Below are positions 1 to 10,658 of a DNA stretch of 64,000 nt, one piece after another. Source of the stretch: KBS-83 sp051025295. GTDB taxonomy: Bacteria > Acidobacteriota > Terriglobia > Terriglobales > Acidobacteriaceae. Each line of letters begins with the position of its first letter. Position 1 is the stretch's first letter. A model generated the notes under the pieces. The model did no database searches. It saw only the letters and a program-made list of their open reading frames with translations, and was not told the origin of the DNA. The position numbers and the translations under genes are program-made. The stretch is taken from assembly GCA_051025295.1 (NCBI GenBank), contig JBMGJV010000018.1, one strand, 5' to 3'.

Positions 1-224
1 TGCTGCGCGGCGGCAACGAGATGCTGGCTCACTGCAAGGGTCGCCTCGGCATCGGCAACCGCGAGACCACCCCTGACGGCGTTTTCTCGCTCGAAGAGGT
101 CGAGTGTATTGGCGCCTGCTGCTGGGCTCCCGCTGTCCAGGTGAACTATGACTTCCACGACAACCTGACACCGGACAAGATGGACACCGTGCTCGAAGTT
201 TATCGGGAGAAGGCAAAAGGCTGA
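1..224 (+). CDS. nuoE: NADH-quinone oxidoreductase subunit E, C-terminal fragment
   Basis: Only the last ~73 residues lie in the window; the reading frame is open to the left edge (first full codon at base 3). NuoE is the 24 kDa-type subunit of the complex I peripheral arm and holds [2Fe-2S] cluster N1a, working with NuoF at the NADH-oxidising tip. The fragment shows the second half of the thioredoxin-like fold: AHCKGRLGI carries one cysteine and VECIGACCWAPAVQVN carries the next cluster ligands. It ends VYREKAKG and is the first of the nuo genes here. The final 25 bases overlap the 3' end of a gene on the other strand. Confidence 0.93.
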   Translation, partial: LRGGNEMLAHCKGRLGIGNRETTPDGVFSLEEVECIGACCWAPAVQVNYDFHDNLTPDKMDTVLEVYREKAKG

Positions 225-679
225 GCGGATGCCGACTGGATCCTGGCCAGGTAGGCAGCATCGTCACTGGTGAGATCAATCCAGTCGTCGCTGAAATCCG
301 CGATCTGGGCGCGAAGACTGACGAGAGGATCCGAGAAGAAGGTAAGGAAGAACTCGAGACCAGCGAGGATCGGGGCGATACATCGGACCATCCATCCGGG
401 AACGTGGACTTGTTGAAGGAACGCAGGCCGGTAGTGGGAGAACTGGGGCACGGCGAGGATGCCAATGCCGATGAGGACGACACCACTGATGCCGCTCACG
501 ATCTTTCGTCTGGTCCAGCAGCGGCGGCAGATGGGAACTTCGATCCTGGGTTTCGAGCGCAACCAGCGCGTTCGGCGAAGAGATAACAGCGTTGTCGCCT
601 CCGAATGCTTATCGCCACATCGGACGCATTCCGAAGGAAACGACAGTCCGAGGCGTGCGAAACGCAACGTAGTGTTCAT
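200..679 (-). CDS. Hypothetical zinc-ribbon membrane protein between nuoE and nuoF
   Basis: A 159-residue protein of unknown function on the strand opposite to the nuo genes. Near the N-terminus two CxxC knuckles (CVRCG about residues 18-22 and CRRCW about 51-55) look like a zinc ribbon. They are followed by a hydrophobic stretch (IVSGISGVVLIGIGILAV) and a second amphipathic/hydrophobic region (GWMVRCIAPILAGLEFFLTFF), so a membrane anchor with a cytosolic metal-binding head is likely. The ATG at 679 has a purine-rich GAGGTG about 8-13 bases upstream. The gene converges on nuoE and is divergent from nuoF. I did not recognise a named family; coding status rests on the paired CxxC motifs plus membrane segments. 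Confidence 0.6.
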   Translation of the reverse strand: MNTTLRFARLGLSFPSECVRCGDKHSEATTLLSLRRTRWLRSKPRIEVPICRRCWTRRKIVSGISGVVLIGIGILAVPQFSHYRPAFLQQVHVPGWMVRCIAPILAGLEFFLTFFSDPLVSLRAQIADFSDDWIDLTSDDAAYLARIQSASAQPFAFSR

Positions 680-729
680 GCGACGCGCACCTCGATGGTC
701 CGCTCTACATTCCAGCCCAGCGGTCGCCC

Positions 730-735
730 TATAAT
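730..735 (+). promoter_or_regulatory. Candidate -10 box upstream of nuoF
   Basis: A perfect TATAAT lies 18 bases before the nuoF ATG. No convincing -35 hexamer is seen at the 16-18 base spacing (the best is TACATT at 706-711). It could give nuoF-N its own transcription start, which would make sense because an opposite-strand gene separates nuoF from nuoE. Confidence 0.4.
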
Positions 736-753
736 CAACGAGAAACGGAAAAT

Positions 754-2063
<1,310 letters not shown>

Positions 2064-2067
<4 letters not shown>

Positions 2068-2255
2068 AGTATCGCGAGTTCATACAGTTGATCGAGACAG
2101 ATGGCTGGGTCTGGATCCGCACAACGGGCAGTCATCGACATTATCGGCACCCGGATAAGACAGGACTGGTCACAGTCGCGGGAACCGGCAACATCGATAT
2201 CCCAAAGGGAACCCTCAACGCTATGCTCAAGCAAGCGGGGTTGAAGAGCCAATGA
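2064..2255 (+). CDS. hicA: HicA-type mRNA interferase toxin
   Basis: A 63-residue protein with the whole HicA (YcfA) fold. It begins MKYREFIQLIETDGW, has the catalytic-histidine segment GSHRHYRHP, a beta strand TGLVTVAG, and ends with IPKGTLNAMLKQAGL. HicA toxins are double-stranded-RNA-binding-fold RNases that cleave mRNA until bound by HicB. The start is a TTG overlapping the nuoF TGA (TTGA), so it is translated by coupling from nuoF with no RBS of its own. The rare start codon probably keeps toxin output low. It overlaps the antitoxin gene by an ATGA. The insertion into a nuo operon is unusual. Confidence 0.88.
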
Positions 2256-2470
2256 GGTACACCGTCATTTACGAGAAGTCTTCGAACGGGTACGGTGCGT
2301 ATGTGCCCGATCTGCCGGGTCTGGCCGTGGTCGCTCCTACGCTCGAGGAGACACGCAGTCTTATTCTCGAGGGCATTCCCGCTCACATTCGTGAACTGCG
2401 CGAGCATGGCGAAACTGTTCCGGAGCCTACCTCTCGCGCAGAAGAGGTCGAGATCCCCGCGCTTGTTTAG
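2252..2470 (+). CDS. hicB: HicB-type antitoxin
   Basis: A 72-residue HicB-like protein: MRYTVIYEKSSNGYGAYVPDLPGLAVVAPTLEE is not quoted in full here, but the partial RNase H fold signature is plain in YGAYVPDLPGLAV followed by a helix with EGIPAHIRELREHG. HicB binds and neutralises HicA. This copy is the short form, ending just after the fold (EEVEIPALV) without the C-terminal ribbon-helix-helix or helix-turn-helix DNA-binding domain of longer HicB proteins. Autoregulation by operator binding therefore looks unlikely, and expression probably follows the nuo transcript. It starts by ATGA overlap with the toxin and is 22 bases from nuoG. Confidence 0.85.
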   Translation: MRYTVIYEKSSNGYGAYVPDLPGLAVVAPTLEETRSLILEGIPAHIRELREHGETVPEPTSRAEEVEIPALV

Positions 2471-2492
2471 GCACACGTACTAAAGAGAATTC

Positions 2493-4840
2493 ATGGCTGA
2501 CGTCAATTTCACTGTCGATGGCAAGCAGCTTTCCGCTCCTGCCGGCACCCTGCTGATCGAGGCCTGCCGTGCAGCGGGTGTCGAAATTCCTGCCTTCTGT
2601 TACTACCCCGGCCTCTCCCTACAGGCCGCATGCCGCATGTGCGTCGTGCGCATCGAGAAGATGCCCAAGCTGCAGACCGCCTGCACCACGCCCGTCACCG
2701 AGGGCATGGTCGTCCAGACCGAGACGCCCGAGATCGCGCAGGCGCGCAAGGCCACAGTCGAACTCCTGCTCGGCAATCACCCGCTCGACTGCCCGGTGTG
2801 CGACGCCGGCGGCGAGTGCGAGCTACAGGACATGACCTTCAAGTACGGCGCGCGACCTCGAAGTATGTCGAGATCAAGGCGCATCGCGAAGAGCAGCAGT
2901 GGTCGCCGGTCGTCTTCTTCGATCGCCCGCGCTGCATTCTCTGCTATCGCTGTGTCCGGATGTGCGGCGAGGGCATGGACGTGTGGGCGCTCGGCGTGCA
3001 GAACCGCGGCGTTGCAAGCGTCATCGCACCCAACGGCCAGGATCACCTCGACTGCGAAGAGTGCGGCATGTGCATCGATGCATGCCCCGTCGGCGCGCTC
3101 ACCTCAGGTACCTACCGCTACAAGACGCGGCCGTGGGAGATGAATCACGTCTCGACCATCTGCACGCACTGCGGCGATGGCTGCAAGACTACCCTCGGTC
3201 TGCGCCGCTCGGACGACGGCATGGAAATCGTGCGCGGCGACAACCGCGACAAGAGCGGCATCAACGAAGACTTCCTCTGCATCAAGGGCCGTTACGCGTT
3301 CGACTTCGCCAATCATCCGGAGCGCATCACGACGCCCTTGCTGAAGCAGCCGGATGGCAGCTTCGCGGTCGCGACGTGGGAGCAGGCGCTCGACTTTGCA
3401 GGAAAGCGCCTCAGGGAGATCCGCGATTCGCGTGGCCCCGGCGCGATCGGCGTCATTGGCTCGAACCGCACCACCAACGAAGAAAACTACCTGCTGCAGA
3501 AGTTCGCGCGTACGGTGCTCGGCACAAACAACATCGACCATCACCGCACGGCGGACTACGTCAGCTTCGCTCGCGCGCTTGCAGGCAAGGGCGACCGTGC
3601 CGCCTCGCTCCGCGAAGCTGCGACTGCACCGGCCGTGCTGCTGCTGGGCAACGATCCGACCGAGCAGCACCCGCTCCTCGCCTGGATGCTGCGCCAGAAT
3701 GTGCGGCTGAACCAGGCGAAGCTCTTCATCGTGAATGACGAGGCGATCAAGCTGCGCCGGCAGGCCAAGGGTTTGCTGCGTATTCCAGAGGGTGCGTACG
3801 CGGATGCGGTCCGTTTCCTCGGTTCGAATGACGACACGCTCGCCGGTGTTGAAGGCGCTGCCGAGTTCCGCGATGCGCTGCGTGCGGAGCAGAAGCTGCT
3901 GATCGTCTTCGGCTCGGAGTTCCGCGGCCACGACATCGATGCGCTAATCGCGTTCGGTCTATCCCTGCCCGACGCGCGCTTCGCCTGCCTCGCTGATTAC
4001 GCCAACTCGCGCGGCGCGGCTGACATGGGTCTGCTGCCGGACATGCTGCCCGGCTACCGTCCCGTGTCCGCAGCCGGACCGTTCGCCGACGAATATCCCG
4101 ACCTGCCCAACACGCCCGGCAAGGATCTGGTTGAGATGTTCGACGCAGCCGAGAGCGGCGAACTGGGTGCCCTCTACGTCGTCGGCGCGAACCCGGTCAA
4201 GCGCTACAACGTCGATCCCGCTGCACTCAAGAACACTTTCCTCGTCGTCCAGGAGATGTTCCTCACCGAGACCGCTTTGCTCGCCGACGTCATTCTCCCC
4301 GCCGCCAACCTCTACGAGAAGGCCGGCACCGTCACGAACAGCTATGGCGACCTGCAGCTGATCAAGAAGGCTGCCGATACCGCGGGCGTGCGCAGCGATC
4401 TTGAGCTGATCGTGCGGCTCGCCGAGCGCATGGGTGCCAACCCGCGCAAGCTCGTCCCCTTTGGTCGCGCTCTGCGGTCAGATATCGGTCAGAGCCGAGG
4501 CGCACAGTCGGGCGAGGTCGATCGCCACAACATCTGGTTGGCCGCGCGTCAGATCGAGCCCAAGGTCAGCCCCTTCGATCCCTTTGCCGTGCTCGATGAG
4601 ATAGCGCGCCTCGTCCCGGGCTACGACGTCTCCCGACTGAATCTGTTCTCCGGCGGCGACGTTGCGACTCGTCTAGTGCAGATAGAGGGAGCGCCCGCCG
4701 ACACCACTCGTCGTGACCTTGTGCTGCCCGCCGAAGACAAGCTCTTCACCTCGGGCACGCTCGGCCGCTACAGCGCCAAGCTGAACGAAGTGCACGAGCC
4801 CGCCCACCGCAAGCCGGCTGCAGAGACCGCTGCCGATTGA
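2493..4840 (+). CDS. nuoG: NADH-quinone oxidoreductase subunit G, interrupted by a one-base frameshift
   Basis: The 75 kDa-type subunit of complex I, split over two frames: 2493 to about 2852, then continuing in the -1 frame to 4840. Restoring one base gives ~782 residues. In order one sees the N-terminal [2Fe-2S] domain (FCYYPGLSLQAACRMCVV, TACTTPV), the DCPVCDAGGECELQD N5 motif, two ferredoxin-type sites (RCILCYRCVRMC; CEECGMCIDACPVGAL), the N7 region CTHCGDGCKTTLG, and a long molybdopterin-oxidoreductase-like C-terminal half. Protein similarity is continuous across the junction: FKYGA from the first frame joins ATSKYVEIKAH in the second. An essential-type respiratory subunit is unlikely to be dead, so sequencing error is the leading explanation. 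Confidence 0.92.
2850..2854 (+). other. Frameshift site in nuoG
   Basis: The first frame reads GGC GCG (2847-2852); the continuing frame resumes as GCG ACC TCG AAG from 2852. A single base is missing within the alternating GGCGCGCGACC context. No slippery heptamer or downstream pseudoknot typical of programmed -1 shifting is evident. Confidence 0.8.
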
Positions 4841-4963
4841 TTCAATGACCTGCTGTTTCCCCTGCCCTGCGCATTCTCCTCGCCGACGATGCGCAGGCCC
4901 GCCGCATCCTCTGCTGCAGCATCATGTTGCGGTAGAGTGGATGGCAGAGAGCCAAGCGCAACC

Positions 4964-6019
4964 GTGACCTTCCTGACCTTCTTTGTCCTGAGCCTGATCA
5001 AGATCGCTGTCGTGCTGGTCGTGCTGCTCACCTGCGTGGCCTACACGGTGCTGCTCGAGCGCAAAGTGGTGGGCCGCATCCAGAATCGCTACGGCCCCAG
5101 CCGTGTCGGTCCCTTCGGCCTGCTGCAGCCGCTCGCCGACGGACTCAAGCTCTTCCTCAAGGAAGACATTATGCCGGCCGATGTCTACCGGCCGCTCTAT
5201 ATCCTGGCGCCTGTGATTGCGCTGGTCTGTGCGCTGCTGTCGATCGCGGTTGTGCCCTTCGGCGCGAATATCAAGTTCCACGGCGTCGACCTGTTTGAGA
5301 TCGCCGACTTGAACATCGGGCTGCTCATCATCCTGGGCGTCACCTCGATCGGTGTCTACGGCATCGCGCTCTCCGGCTGGGCCTCGAACAACAAGTACTC
5401 ACTGCTGGGCTCACTCCGCTCCAGTGCCCAGATGGTCAGCTACGAGCTTGCGCTCGGTCTGTCGCTCGTCGGCGTCGTGATGCGTGCCGGCTCGCTGCGG
5501 CTGCGCGACATCGTCGACGTGCAGGCCACGCATGGCCTGCTCTCGTGGAATGTCTTTGGCGGGTTCCAGTTCGTGGCGTTCTTTATCTATCTGATCTCTG
5601 CGTACGCTGAGACGAATCGCGCTCCCTTCGACCTGGTCGAGGCAGAGAGCGAACTGACCGGCGGCTACCACACCGAATATTCGTCGATGAAGTTTGCCAT
5701 GTTCTTCATGGCCGAGTACGCGAACATGATCACAGTCGGCTGCGTCGCCACCCTGCTGTTCTTTGGCGGCTGGACGAGCCCGTTCGGCCACCTGCTGCCA
5801 ACGCCGCACTGGATTGTGCTCCAGGCCCTGCTGCCGATCTTCTGGTTCGTGTTGAAGGTCTTCTTCTTCGTCTTCCTCTACATCTGGGTGCGCGGGACGA
5901 CGCCTCGCTTCCGCTACGACCAGCTCATGAGCTTCGGATGGAAGTTCCTGTTGCCGCTCGCCATCGCCAACATCATCGTCACAAGTCTGATCTACGCGCC
6001 GTCGCTGCCCGGCCGGTGA
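4964..6019 (+). CDS. nuoH: NADH-quinone oxidoreductase subunit H
   Basis: Integral membrane subunit that with NuoB/D/I frames the quinone-access chamber of complex I. About eight hydrophobic segments are visible, with the highly conserved ERKVVGRIQNRYGPSRVGPFG after the first helix, the acidic FDLVEAESELTGGYHTEYS loop, and the RGTTPRFRYDQLM motif before the last helix. The in-frame open stretch begins at 4889, but the leading arginine/serine-rich residues do not resemble NuoH. I chose the GTG at 4964 (MTFLTFFVLSLIKI, 351 aa), with a second GTG at 4937 as an alternative. The usual neighbour nuoI does not follow. Confidence 0.94.
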   Translation: MTFLTFFVLSLIKIAVVLVVLLTCVAYTVLLERKVVGRIQNRYGPSRVGPFGLLQPLADGLKLFLKEDIMPADVYRPLYILAPVIALVCALLSIAVVPFGANIKFHGVDLFEIADLNIGLLIILGVTSIGVYGIALSGWASNNKYSLLGSLRSSAQMVSYELALGLSLVGVVMRAGSLRLRDIVDVQATHGLLSWNVFGGFQFVAFFIYLISAYAETNRAPFDLVEAESELTGGYHTEYSSMKFAMFFMAEYANMITVGCVATLLFFGGWTSPFGHLLPTPHWIVLQALLPIFWFVLKVFFFVFLYIWVRGTTPRFRYDQLMSFGWKFLLPLAIANIIVTSLIYAPSLPGR

Positions 6020-6159
6020 TGGCCGCGCCATAGGGTGGCGACACTGCGGTCACTGCGTCATCGAAGCACAAACATCGGTGCCGCCTTGATTTACTATGAA
6101 GCTCTGCTGTCACTCTGTCTCGCTGGGCCTATGCCCTGGCATGCACCTGCTGTCTGCAC

Positions 6160-6663
6160 GTGAATGACATGTATCTAGCACTCTTCTTCATCTTCGGAGC
6201 ACTGTGCATCGGGGGCGCCCTCAACCTGCTCCTGCAGCGTCACCCTATCAACAGCGCGCTTTCGCTGATCGTCGTCATGACGTCGCTGGCAGTCCTTTAT
6301 CTGCTGCTCGGTGCAGAGTTTCTCGCCGCCGCGCAGGTCATCGTCTACTCGGGCGCAATCATGGTGCTGTTCACCTTTGTGATCATGCTGCTCAATGCGG
6401 GCGAGGAAGAGCGCACCCGTGGCAGCCGCGCGGCGTATCTGGCCGGGTTTCCCGGTGTGGCCGCGCTGGCCGGTCTGCTGACTTATATCTTCCTGTCGCA
6501 ATCGAACCGGCTCGGCTCGGCGCGGCTCGGCGATCAGCTCGTGACCACCTCCGACCTGAGCCGGGTGCTCTTTCGCGACCTGCTGCTGCCGTTTGAGGTC
6601 ACCTCGATCCTCATCCTGATTGCGATCCTCGGCGCCGTCGCCCTCGCGCGGAAGGAGCCCTGA
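6160..6663 (+). CDS. nuoJ: NADH-quinone oxidoreductase subunit J
   Basis: A 167-residue polytopic membrane subunit of the complex I proton-pumping arm. Five hydrophobic segments are present, including the conserved third-helix signature QVIVYSGAIMVLFTFVIML, which contains the key tyrosine. A GTG start at 6160 gives MNDMYLALFF; the ATG three codons later is an alternative. It follows nuoH after 140 bases and is separated from nuoK by two bases, so J-K-L form a tight block. Confidence 0.96.
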   Translation: MNDMYLALFFIFGALCIGGALNLLLQRHPINSALSLIVVMTSLAVLYLLLGAEFLAAAQVIVYSGAIMVLFTFVIMLLNAGEEERTRGSRAAYLAGFPGVAALAGLLTYIFLSQSNRLGSARLGDQLVTTSDLSRVLFRDLLLPFEVTSILILIAILGAVALARKEP

Positions 6664-6665
6664 CC

Positions 6666-6971
6666 ATGGCCGTGCCCATCGCCTACTACCTCGTGCTCAG
6701 CGCCATTCTCTTCTCGATCGGCGTCGCGGCCTTCCTGATCAAGCGCAACATCATCACCGTCTTCATGTCGATTGAGCTCATGCTCAATGCGGTGAATCTG
6801 ACCTTTGTCGCCTTCGCGCACCAGTGGCATCAGGTCAGTGGCCAGATCTTCGTCTTCTTCGTGATGGTGGTCGCCGCGGCCGAGGCGGCGGTTGGGCTGG
6901 CCATCATCATTGCGATCTTCCGCACCCGGAACACGCTCAACGTGGACCAGGTGAACCTGATGAAACTATGA
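6666..6971 (+). CDS. nuoK: NADH-quinone oxidoreductase subunit K
   Basis: A 101-residue, three-helix membrane subunit. Both conserved membrane glutamates of the proton path can be seen, in FMSIELMLNAVNL and AAAEAAVGLAI. The length equals that of typical NuoK. It starts two bases after nuoJ, and its stop overlaps the nuoL start as ATGA, so translation is coupled. Confidence 0.97.
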   Translation: MAVPIAYYLVLSAILFSIGVAAFLIKRNIITVFMSIELMLNAVNLTFVAFAHQWHQVSGQIFVFFVMVVAAAEAAVGLAIIIAIFRTRNTLNVDQVNLMKL

Positions 6972-9118
6972 ACGACAACAGCCTCCATCTCTGGCTTATT
7001 CCGGTTCTGCCGTTCATCGGCTTTCTGCTGAATGGTCTGCTCGGCCGTCGGCTGCCCCGCGCCCTGGTTGCGATCATCGCCCTGGTCTTTACTGCCGCGC
7101 CGCTCGTGCAGGTGTTGCGCGTGTACCAGGCCTTTCCCGCCCTCGCTCTGCCCCACGTCGAGCGCCTCGCTCCGTGGATCCAGACCTCCGGCTTTCATGC
7201 CGACTTCGCATTCGCGCTCGACCAGCTCACGCTGGTCATGCTGCTGGTGGTCACAGGCGTCGGCTTCCTCATTCATATCTACTCGGTCGGCTACATGGCG
7301 CACGAGGAGGGCTACTGGCGATTCTTTGCCTACCTGAACCTTTTCATGTTCTTCATGCTGACGCTGGTGCTTGCGGAAAACTTTCTGCTGATGTTCGTCG
7401 GTTGGGAGGGCGTCGGACTCGCCTCGTACCTTCTGATCGGCTTCTATTTCCAAAAGCACTCTGCCGCCAAGGCCGGCATGAAGGCGTTCGTCGTCAATCG
7501 CATCGGTGACTTCGGCTTTCTGCTCGCGATGTTTCTGATGATCGTGCACTTCGGCACGCTCAGCTTCGGCGAGGTCTTCGGCCAGATCGCGCAGCATCCG
7601 GAGTTGCAGGGCGGCTTCCTGACCGCGATCGCATTGCTGCTCGTGCTCGGTGCAACCGGCAAGTCGGCCCAGATTCCCCTCTACATTTGGCTGCCTGACG
7701 CAATGGAAGGCCCGACTCCGGTTTCCGCGCTGATCCACGCCGCGACCATGGTCACCGCGGGCATCTACATGGTCGTGCGCTCGCACGTGCTGTTCGACCG
7801 CGCACCGCTCGCGCTCACCGTCGTTGCCATCATCGGCGCGCTCACCGCCTTCTTCGCCGCGACGGTTGGCATCGTCCAGACGGACATCAAGCGCGTGCTC
7901 GCCTACTCAACGATCTCGCAGCTCGGCTACATGTTTCTTGCCTGCGGGGCGGCTGCCTACTCGGCCGCGATCTTCCACCTCCTCACGCACGCGTTCTTCA
8001 AGGCGCTGCTCTTCCTAGCGGCTGGTTCCGTCATTCATGCGATGGGCGGCGAGCAGGACATGCGCGCCATGGGCGGTCTCCGCCGCTACATCCCGGTCAC
8101 CTTCTGGACCATGACGATGGGCGTCTTCGCGATCTCGGGGCTGCCGCCGTTTGCCGGCTTCTTCTCGAAGGACGCGATTCTCGCGGAAGTCTTCCGCTCA
8201 CCCAACGGCGGCCCTCTGCTGTGGGCCGTTGGACTTGTGACTGCCGCGATTACGTCCTTCTACATGTTCCGGCTCTGGTACCTGACCTTCTTCGGCCGCT
8301 TGCGCGTCGACACCGCCAGCCCTGCCGCGCACCACGCCGAATCGCAGGAAGAGCATCACGGCGCAGCCGAGATGGATGCATCGCACGCGCCGGACCTGGC
8401 ACACGCGCATGCGATCGGAGACAGACACGACCGCGCGCCGCACGGCGTGCACGAGAGCCCGTGGTCGATGCTGGTGCCGCTCGTTCTGCTCGCCATTCTC
8501 TCCGTCACCGGGGGCTGGCTGGGCATCCCGCATTCGCTCGGCGGCAGCGATCGCTTCGCGCACTTCCTTGAGCCGGTCACGCACGGTGTCGGCGTGCCGC
8601 CATCGTTCGAGCAGGTCTCGATCGCCATGCGCACCACGGGCGCCATGCCAGTGACCGAACCAGCGCCGCGCCAGGAAGACCCGCAGACCGAGCGGGTGCT
8701 CACCGGCTGCTCCGTGCTTGCCGCCATCCTTGGCTGGTTCCTCGCCGACCTGCTCTATCGCCGCAAGCCGCTGTTGCCTGCGCGCATGGCGGAAAGTTCG
8801 CGCGCTCTCTACGGCCTGGTGGCGAACAAATACTGGGTGGATGAAATCTACAGCATTCTCATCGTACGTCCGCTGCTCGTGCTCGCCCGCTACGGGCTTT
8901 GGGGTGGAGTCGATCGTGCGCTGATCGGCGGTGGTGGCCGTCTGCTCGCGGGCAGTGCTCAGGGTGCAGGTTCGATCCTGCGCCGCGTGCAGTCGGGCAA
9001 CATCCGCTCCTATGCTGGCTGGCTCGCGCTGGGCGCGGCGGCCATCCTTCTGCTGTCCTTCTTCGGCTTCGGGGCGCATCTTCCTGCGCTCGCCGGGCAC
9101 GGATGGGGAGGACGCTAG
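6968..9118 (+). CDS. nuoL: NADH-quinone oxidoreductase subunit L (antiporter-like)
   Basis: A 716-residue distal proton-pumping subunit of complex I. The antiporter-fold signatures are clear: the helix-5 glutamate in MFVGWEGVGLASYLLIGFY, the helix-7 lysine in GATGKSAQIPLYIWLPDAMEG, and TPVSALIHAATMVTAGIY. The long C-terminal extension ends in a final membrane helix (LGAAAILLLSFFGFG). The start is the ATG overlapping the nuoK stop. Between antiporter helices and C-terminal part (bases about 8330-8455) lies a hydrophilic insert rich in histidine (HHAESQEEHHGA, LAHAHAIGDRHDRAPHG), which is longer than I expect for this loop. Confidence 0.96.
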   Translation: MNDNSLHLWLIPVLPFIGFLLNGLLGRRLPRALVAIIALVFTAAPLVQVLRVYQAFPALALPHVERLAPWIQTSGFHADFAFALDQLTLVMLLVVTGVGFLIHIYSVGYMAHEEGYWRFFAYLNLFMFFMLTLVLAENFLLMFVGWEGVGLASYLLIGFYFQKHSAAKAGMKAFVVNRIGDFGFLLAMFLMIVHFGTLSFGEVFGQIAQHPELQGGFLTAIALLLVLGATGKSAQIPLYIWLPDAMEGPTPVSALIHAATMVTAGIYMVVRSHVLFDRAPLALTVVAIIGALTAFFAATVGIVQTDIKRVLAYSTISQLGYMFLACGAAAYSAAIFHLLTHAFFKALLFLAAGSVIHAMGGEQDMRAMGGLRRYIPVTFWTMTMGVFAISGLPPFAGFFSKDAILAEVFRSPNGGPLLWAVGLVTAAITSFYMFRLWYLTFFGRLRVDTASPAAHHAESQEEHHGAAEMDASHAPDLAHAHAIGDRHDRAPHGVHESPWSMLVPLVLLAILSVTGGWLGIPHSLGGSDRFAHFLEPVTHGVGVPPSFEQVSIAMRTTGAMPVTEPAPRQEDPQTERVLTGCSVLAAILGWFLADLLYRRKPLLPARMAESSRALYGLVANKYWVDEIYSILIVRPLLVLARYGLWGGVDRALIGGGGRLLAGSAQGAGSILRRVQSGNIRSYAGWLALGAAAILLLSFFGFGAHLPALAGHGWGGR

Positions 9119-9120
9119 TG

Positions 9121-10656
9121 ATGAACGGTCTCGATCACACCATCCTGAACTGGATCCTGCTCGTTCCCGCCGCGGGCGCCGTCGTTGTCTCGGTGCTGCC
9201 GAATCGCGGACGCATCGTGCAGCTCTGGACGCTTGCCGTCGCGCTTGTCACCTTTGCGCTCACCCTGCACCTGCCCGCGCACTTCGACACCGCGCGCACC
9301 GGCATGCAGTTTGAGTTCGATCGCTCCTGGATCGTGTCACCGCCGATCCGCTATCACGTCGGCGTGGACGGCCTCTCGATGTGGCTGGTCGTGCTCACGG
9401 GATTCCTGGCCCCTATCGGCGTGCTGGCCTCATGGCGTGCCATCGATACGCGCGTCAAAGAGTTCTACGCACTCTTCCTGCTGCAGCAGACCGCGATGCT
9501 CGGCGTCTTCCTCGCGCTCGACCTGATGGTTTACTACGCCTTCTGGGAGCTGTCACTTGTGCCCATGGCGATTACGATTGCCATCTTCGGTCGCAACCCG
9601 GGCAGCCGCGATAGCGCACGCGCCGCGATCAAGTTCTTCCTCTACACCTTCATCCCATCCGCTCTCTTCCTGGTCGCGATCCTCGCTCTTTACACGCGCA
9701 CCCACACCTTCGATTACGCCGCTATCAGCGCAGCGCTTGCACAGCAGCCGACTCTGTTCTCAGCCAACGCCCTGCAGTGGATCTCGCTTGCCTTCCTCGT
9801 CGCGTTTGCCGTCAAAGTTCCCGTGTTCCCGCTGCACGGCTGGCTCGGTGATGCCTTCGCGGAGGCGCCGACGGCCATGGCGATGATCATCGCCGGCAAG
9901 CTTGGCCTGTACTCGCTGATCCGCTTCCACGTCGGCCTCTTCCCTGCCCAGGCGCATCGGGTTGCGCCGTGGATGATCGCGCTCGCCGTCATCGGCATCC
10001 TCTATGGCGCGCTGGTCGCGCTGGTGCAGATCGATCTCAAGCGCCTGCTGGCCTTCGCGACTATCTCGAGCCTCAGCTTCTGCACGCTCGGCGTCTACAC
10101 CTTCGCGATCAACGGGCTCGATGGTGCAGTCTTCCACGTGCTCTCGGAATCGATTGCCGCTGCGGCCATGCTGGTGCTCATGGGCATTCTTTATGAGCGC
10201 TACGGCACCTACGATATCGAGCACTACGGCGGCCTGGCCGCGCGCACACCGCGGCTGGCGACCATGTTCGTCATCACAGTGCTCGCGCTGATCGGCCTGC
10301 CCATCCTCAACGGCTTCGTCGGCGAGTTCCTCACACTGTCGAGCGGCTTTGCCGTCAGCCATGTCTGGGGGGCGCTCGGCACAGTCGGCGTGATTCTCAG
10401 CGCGGGCTACATGCTCTGGATGACGCAGCGCGTCTTTTACGGTCCGGAGTCGCCGCTGGTGCACCGCACTCCCGCACGTGACCTGCTCGCGCGCGAGCAC
10501 CTCACACTCTGGCCCATCGCCGTGCTGCTGCTGATCATGGGCGTCGCTTCCCCTTACTGGATTCGTGCGATCGATCGCGGCGTTCACCCCTACAGCCGAC
10601 CCATCACGACTCAGCACATCATGACGACCGCCAACGCAACCGGAGAGGCTGAATAA
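9121..10656 (+). CDS. nuoM: NADH-quinone oxidoreductase subunit M (antiporter-like)
   Basis: A 511-residue proton-pumping subunit. Helix-5 glutamate appears in YYAFWELSLVPMAITI, the helix-7 lysine in FAVKVPVFPLHGWLGDAFAEAPT, and the following GKLGLYSLIRF is conserved. About 14 hydrophobic segments are evident. I chose ATG 9121 (MNGLDHTILNWIL) over the preceding in-frame GTG at 9118 and over far upstream starts that run inside nuoL. It is two bases past the nuoL stop and two before nuoN. Confidence 0.96.
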   Translation: MNGLDHTILNWILLVPAAGAVVVSVLPNRGRIVQLWTLAVALVTFALTLHLPAHFDTARTGMQFEFDRSWIVSPPIRYHVGVDGLSMWLVVLTGFLAPIGVLASWRAIDTRVKEFYALFLLQQTAMLGVFLALDLMVYYAFWELSLVPMAITIAIFGRNPGSRDSARAAIKFFLYTFIPSALFLVAILALYTRTHTFDYAAISAALAQQPTLFSANALQWISLAFLVAFAVKVPVFPLHGWLGDAFAEAPTAMAMIIAGKLGLYSLIRFHVGLFPAQAHRVAPWMIALAVIGILYGALVALVQIDLKRLLAFATISSLSFCTLGVYTFAINGLDGAVFHVLSESIAAAAMLVLMGILYERYGTYDIEHYGGLAARTPRLATMFVITVLALIGLPILNGFVGEFLTLSSGFAVSHVWGALGTVGVILSAGYMLWMTQRVFYGPESPLVHRTPARDLLAREHLTLWPIAVLLLIMGVASPYWIRAIDRGVHPYSRPITTQHIMTTANATGEAE

Positions 10657-10658
10657 CG

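Noticed and set aside
2840..2860. Programmed -1 frameshift in nuoG
   Set aside because: No slippery heptamer and no stem-loop at the right distance; a missing base is simpler.
6020..6159. Hidden nuoI
   Set aside because: 140 bases cannot encode it and no ferredoxin cysteine motifs occur there.
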